This document shows positions 23,785 through 28,254 of a stretch of DNA of 28,254 bases, in pieces. A model generated the notes under the pieces. The model was given only the letters and a program-made list of their open reading frames with translations. It was not told the origin of the DNA and did not search any database. Source of the DNA: Ephemerocybe angulata (Eukaryota; Basidiomycota; Agaricomycetes; Agaricales; Psathyrellaceae); the NCBI GenBank assembly GCA_013368325.1, contig JAACJK010000084.1, forward strand, positions 1 to 28,254, read 5' to 3'. Position 1 is the first letter of the stretch, and the number at the start of each line of letters is the position of its first letter. Position numbers and translations under genes: made by a program.

Positions 23785-24777
23785 TCACTTAGAGAGGGTG
23801 GTCCTCAAGTAGGGCTACATATCATGTTAGTCGACTGAAACGCGAACCCAATTTAGTAGCAGCTCACCAGATGTTCAGTGTACCCAGGGAACAAGGACTT
23901 CGCCTCGTCGTTGGTCACAGATGCATGCACAATGACATCATCGCCCTTCTTCCAGTTCACGGGCGTCGTGATTCGGTGCTTGTCGCCAAGCTGCAGAGCT
24001 GTAAATGAAGGTGAGCTCGCGAGATCATAGCCAGGAAACTGCGGTGGACTGACAGTCGATGACACTAGCAAGGCAGGGGTTTAGTCAGGACATTCTCCCC
24101 ACAAAGCTGGCAGGTCACGTACCGAATAATCTCGTCAAAGTTGCGGCCAGTCGATGCAGGGTACGCCAGGGTCAAGCGAATGGTCTTCTTGGGGTCAATG
24201 ACAAAGACAGTCCGGATCTAGAGACGACAGTCAATTTAATTTTGAGTATCTTGTCATACCAGTGCGAGTACGTACAGTAAGAGGAAGACCCTTCGCGTCC
24301 TTGTTGGTGGCGTCTTGCTCGTCCAACATATCATAGAGGACCGAAATCTTCCTGTCGGGGTCGGCAATCTACGCAGAACATGAGGCCGCAGTCCCACATA
24401 GTAAAGACGTAAAGAAACACGCACGATAGGGAATTGGACATCGGTAGGGCCAACCTTTCCTCCATACGCGTTAATGTCCTTGACCCACTGGTGATGCTCC
24501 TCGAGGTCGTTGGCAGAAATGCCAATAACTTTCACGCCCCGCGCGGCGAAGTCAGGGGCACGTCGTGCAACTTCACCGAGCTCGGTAGTGCAAACGGGGG
24601 TAAAGTCTCCGGGGTGGGAGAAGAGGATCGCCTAACGATTAGATTAGATTTAATAATGTGCCTTCCTCGCAATGAACATACCCAGGAGTTACCGATCCAG
24701 TCGTGGAACTTGATGGGTCCAGCGGTGGTCTCAGCCTCGAAGTCAGGGGCAATGTTTCCAAGACGGAGGGAAGGCAT
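23785..24777 (-). CDS. PRX1: 1-Cys peroxiredoxin (Prx6/Prx1 type)
   Basis: Seven minus-strand exons: 24777-24682, 24631-24425, 24368-24276, 24217-24123, 24064-24054, 23998-23868 and 23814-23785. They join without error into 220 aa, the standard size. The active site [12 protein letters not shown] carries the peroxidatic Cys46, with catalytic Thr and Pro in the PxxxT/SxxC pattern. [10 protein letters not shown] and the long C-terminal domain are typical of the Prx6 group, and the resolving Cys of 2-Cys enzymes is not seen. It reduces hydrogen peroxide and organic peroxides with a thiol donor. There is no clear mitochondrial presequence (start [15 protein letters not shown]), so it is probably cytosolic. 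Exon 5 is only 11 bp, encoding the centre of RVIDS. Confidence 0.95.
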
Positions 24778-25123
24778 TATGAGGGTCAGGGGTGTCTTTC
24801 AGGTGAAGGAGTCTGGAGGGATACTGATATCGTTCGCTCGAATGTGGAGATACGGATATCGTTCGCTCGAAGTGCAGTTATGTAGGAAAGCCAGCGGCGG
24901 CGATCGCGCCTTTAGTTCTCACGAATTGTCACCTTCGCAATCGCTTGCACCTACATTGCGTGCTTCTCTTCCGTTCTAATCCTTAAAGAGCACCTAAGAT
25001 GTCGCAAATGTGGATCTCATGACGCGCATGACCATATACAATACATACATTCATCAGCATTCTCGAACCTACCAGATCCGTACCAAGGACTTGCGTCAAC
25101 TTCATCGAATCACGATTGAAGGG
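24778..25123. other. Peroxiredoxin promoter and SSU72 3' region
   Basis: 346 bp between the peroxiredoxin start and the SSU72 stop, both genes on the minus strand. Apart from the 17 bp direct repeats nothing specific is seen. Confidence 0.4.
24826..24871. repeat. Two direct 17 bp repeats upstream of the peroxiredoxin gene
   Basis: GATATCGTTCGCTCGAA occurs at 24826-24842 and again at 24855-24871, offset 29 bp. The bases before each copy (GGA, ATAC) are also alike, so this is a recent short tandem duplication. It lies 50-95 bp upstream of the peroxiredoxin ATG, within its probable promoter or leader. Confidence 0.7.
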
Positions 25124-26283
25124 TCAATAGTACGCGACAGCGTGCAGTAAATTGTGCGGGTGCTTCTCTTGCTGGTCTTGCAGGATTTTGTCAATATTTT
25201 CGTCGATATCATCTGTTCCCTCGATCTACAGCTGCCCAGTCAGCTCAAGTTGCCACAAACGTGACTTGATATCTCCTCACCGCTGCAGCCAAGTCCAGCA
25301 TCGCCTTCCCAGCTATAAGCGCCTCCTCGTGATTATCTTTGATCTCCATGTTGATAATGTGGACAGACTTGTTGTACTCTCCGCCCCTATTCATCAAGTC
25401 TAGACGGATAAGGATTTCCAGTTATCTTCGGAAGACGTCCGAGAGGTCTTCAGGACGTACCATCACATACTGCATCGAAGCAGCGCTCCTCGCAAGTAAT
25501 GACTACGTCTGCCACCGTTTCTTGTCTCCTGCCATCGCTCTGGGGCCGTTTTTATTCGCCGGTTACGATCGAGCATGGGTAACAGTCCATTCGCAGAATA
25601 CCTGGACAGATATGGGTTAGACGGCGTCAAAGGTGAGCTGAAGCGCCACCCACAATCGTGTATCTTTTGATTGGAGTTCCTCATAAATGGTGTTATACGG
25701 GGTACCGAAGGGGTATATGTTGGGTTTGTCGATTGACGGACCAGGCAGTCGCACAGCGGACCCCGTCCCCGAAGAGATAACCCGATAACCTGCTTTACTG
25801 GGAGAGAAGTAAACTACCTTCTCTCCACAGATTGGATTATCACTTACGCCAACACGTTATGACCTTCCATGGAGCGGTTCTGGGGGCGCTGATGTCAGGA
25901 GCGGCACGAATTTAAACATACAGGGCCAGAAGTGTCCTCACCTGATTGCTAGCACACACAACACAGAAGAGGGGTCTAGGTTTGTACCCATTCAGCGCGG
26001 ATGGAGGGGCAGTAACTTCAACAATTTCGCAGGCCGGCCCAGAAAGGTCTATGGGCGCATTGCTAATGAGGGCACCGGAGATTCAGTTGCTACGGGCGCG
26101 GAGCCATTCTCGACGGCAGAGTCGTAGCTTGTTGATAGTATTCATATGCATTGCCCTGTCCAGGGGGGCTGGGAATGGTGCAGAAGCAAGGGGTGCTTGT
26201 TGAGGAGGCGTAGGGTTCTGCTGTAACCGAGGGTCTGCTCGAGCTTGAGCTTGAAGGCGTGGGTCGCGTCGTCGAGGGTCCAT
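25124..26283 (-). CDS. SSU72: RNA polymerase II CTD phosphatase SSU72, one apparent 1-bp insertion
   Basis: Minus-strand exons: 26283-26094, 26015-25942, 25879-25848, 25797-25654, 25601-25461, 25399-25281 and 25225-25124, giving 266 aa after removing one extra base. The signature CASNQNRS (CX5R phosphatase loop) is followed by [59 protein letters not shown] and the C-terminal [12 protein letters not shown], all SSU72 hallmarks. It dephosphorylates Ser5 of the Pol II C-terminal repeat during transcription termination and 3' processing. The A run at 25518-25520 (T on the plus strand) has one base too many: with two bases, the frame from WQETR into VADVV is restored. The Pro/Gln-rich N-terminal extension starting MDPRRRDPR is fungal-like; the donor of its first intron (GTAGCA) is the least certain boundary. 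Confidence 0.92.
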
Positions 26284-27117
26284 ATCTATTTTTAGATGGT
26301 CAATACGGCGCAATTTCCCAAGAGAACCAAGGAGAGGAAAAGAGGAGGCCTCAGCGTATCCAGAACCATATAAAGTCATCAACTCGACCCAGCGTTTACA
26401 ATGAAGCGGGTCGACGCAGCTTCCACTCTGAAGTCATCTTCGGCCATGCATAAAAAGTACAAATAGAGGCTAACCTTCAGCACAGTTTAGTGGATATCTA
26501 TTCTTTCCGGTCCACGTCAGGGTATCGTAACGGTCGATGATGAACGTTGTGAATGAACTTCAAATGAACCGACAAGTTTGCAGCCTCCAGCGCTCTGGTC
26601 GATGACGTAATCATTTATATATTTGCCGAGGGCAGTTTTCTTTCGTTCATTTTGAAGTCGCTGTCTGTACTTTGCCAAGCCCATTGTGCTAGACAAAACG
26701 CCAGGCATGCGACGAGGCCCCTCGAAACTCTTTGGAGGTGTGAAATGTGGTATGATCGCACCGATCACAGTGTATCGAACTACTACGAGAATATAGATTT
26801 GTACATCCATTTTATGGCGGATAGTAGTCAAAGGTCGACTATCAGCTTCAAACAAGGAGAATTACTCTTCCACCGTGACTGAGTAGCACAACACGTCGCC
26901 ATCGAAGGGTACAACGACGTGAACTGAGGGCGTTCCAGGTGGTTGTGGTAAGGAAACAAAATCCGCGACGCAAACTTATATACCGGAGATTCACATCACG
27001 TGAGGGTATCTCCATCTGGCACAAGCCACATCATCGACCACGACAACGGAGTGGAGGCGCCAGGCTTATTCCAAGCACGTCGCCGTCTAGAGCTAATTTA
27101 TCTTGATTCGCGCAACC
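26284..27117. other. Divergent intergenic region between SSU72 and syntaxin-18
   Basis: 834 bp between two genes transcribed away from each other. A 112-codon minus-strand frame (26517-26855) and a 76-codon plus-strand frame have no recognisable family. The region must contain both promoters; no single convincing TATA box was assigned. Confidence 0.35.
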
Positions 27118-28254
27118 ATGGCTTATACCGACCTCACAGCCGACTTTAGACAAGTTGTGCAGGAAAAACAACGCGACATACCCGAGGCGAAGCGGCGTAA
27201 GCTTGACCATCCCAAATCACCTTCGACATCCCAAGACACGAGTGGAGGAACTCTTGCTGGCAAGGAGTATATCAGTGAGGATATACCGTTGTAAGCACCT
27301 CCTCCATCCACCCAAGTCGACCCTGAAACCGGAGGGAGAGCAATTGACTGACTGGCTGACTTGCAGCTAAACCACATCAACACTCTAACTCGAATGCTGG
27401 CCAGTATACGAAAGCCATACCTGAACGTTGACTCGCGCACCACTCCCCTATCTCGTCAAGGCTCTCGGAACCTTGACTTCAACGAGGGCGAAGCAGCCTG
27501 GGTCGAACATCCGGCATCTTTCAATGAAGAAAGGGACCAATCGACCTGCAAGCTCGTGTCATCCTTCAGCGTTGCTCGACGAGGGTCAAGGAGATGGAGG
27601 CCCTGAACAACGTGCGTGTACCTGCATCGCCTTGTGCCTTGCTCCGTCCCCGTCGCCATGTATACTGATACATTAATATTACCTTAGGTCGCGCGGAGCT
27701 CCTGGCGAGCAAGGTTAATCCCTTCCTCCGTCTCCTCCCCGCCCGACTTCGCGAAGATGAATCGACACTATCGTCTGGAGTTCTTGCTGCGCATCGATCC
27801 AGCATTACCTGGTACCTTAGTCGCCGGCTGGCGGAGACCAGCCAGCTTCAGAAAGACATGCAGGAGGAAAGGGTCAAACGACAGCTTGAACGGACCAGGT
27901 CATTGGCGACTGGGGCTACCAGAGAGGCGAACAATATCCTGGAACCATCGAGAACTATTTCATCCTCCGCGTCTCAAGGGTCCTCTCCCTCCAGCTGGCT
28001 AGGAGATGCGACGTCTGGAATCATCGCCGCTACATTGGGAGTCGACGACTCCCGTCGGAATTCACCGTCGCAGCCATCAATACCTATAGACTCTTCATAC
28101 CCCTCGGAAGATGAAGACGACGACATAGAGTTGACCTCCTCCCAGATTCTGCAGTTCGAAGCGGAGAATGCAGCGCTCCTCCGCAATGTACAAGATAACC
28201 TCGAGTCTGTTCAGCAAGCAGAGTCGCGTCTCTCTGAGATCAGCGCACTGCAAA
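27118..28254 (+). CDS. UFE1: Syntaxin-18/Ufe1-type t-SNARE, 5' part, four apparent single-base indels
   Basis: Exons: 27118-27290, 27367-27615 and 27688 to the window end; introns of 76 and 72 bp. The N-terminus MAYTDLTADFRQVVQEKQ, the segment LNHINTLTRMLASIRKPYL and the later ARLREDESTLSSG are typical of the syntaxin-18 N-terminal domain. The segment beginning LRNVQDNLESVQQAE is the start of the Q-SNARE helix. The SNARE helix end and the membrane anchor lie outside the window. Ufe1/syntaxin-18 mediates fusion of Golgi-derived vesicles with the ER. As written the frame is broken four times: a missing base near 27280, an extra G in 27500-27502, and a missing A at 27523-27524 and at 27539-27540. 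Correcting these restores continuous family similarity. The gene is essential in yeast, so consensus errors are the simpler explanation. Confidence 0.85.

Noticed and set aside
26517..26855. 112-codon minus-strand frame between SSU72 and syntaxin-18
   Set aside because: No motif or conserved start; probably chance in a promoter region.

Overview
The window is nuclear DNA of a filamentous basidiomycete, most likely an Agaricomycete. Genes are split by many 47-112 bp GT-AG introns, very small exons occur (11 and 12 bp), and the two mobile-element proteins are of a kind typical of mushroom-forming fungi. The species cannot be named from the sequence.

Layout. Positions 1-12236 are a mobile or subtelomere-like block. 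It holds two copies of one two-gene DNA element facing each other. The left copy (1-5122) is the reverse complement of 5256-10379; the two are separated by a 133 bp spacer. The right copy (about 5259-12016) is complete and has imperfect ~60 bp terminal inverted repeats. It carries two divergent genes: a RecQ-type DEAH-box helicase (minus strand, 4 exons, 788 aa) and a DUF6589-family protein (plus strand, 5 exons, 1173 aa), with a 152 bp shared promoter between them. A 143 bp sequence containing the spacer recurs exactly at 12094-12236, beyond the far end of the right copy.

Positions 12237-28254 are ordinary core genome: an ENA-type P-type Na+/K+ ATPase (+, 17 exons), an aldehyde dehydrogenase (+, 18 exons), a small Zn2Cys6 protein (-), proteasome subunit alpha-2 (-), a 1-Cys peroxiredoxin (-), the RNA polymerase II CTD phosphatase SSU72 (-), and the 5' part of a syntaxin-18/Ufe1-type t-SNARE (+), cut by the window end. 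These host genes have unrelated housekeeping or stress roles and show no operon-like logic.

The most interesting object is the RecQ + DUF6589 element. Two enzymes sit between inverted repeats that share subterminal TGAC-type motifs, which suggests an autonomous transposable element in which the DUF6589 protein may be the recombinase and the helicase its partner. An alternative is a subtelomeric helicase array, because fungal telomere-linked RecQ genes are known.

A caution runs through the window. Several essential, conserved genes (PSMA2, SSU72, syntaxin-18), the Zn2Cys6 gene and one ALDH splice donor can each be explained by single-base indels, while the surrounding protein sequence is perfectly conserved. 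The left element arm also differs from the right only by single-base indels. This points to uncorrected long-read consensus errors, not to pseudogenes, and it affects every reading frame reported here.
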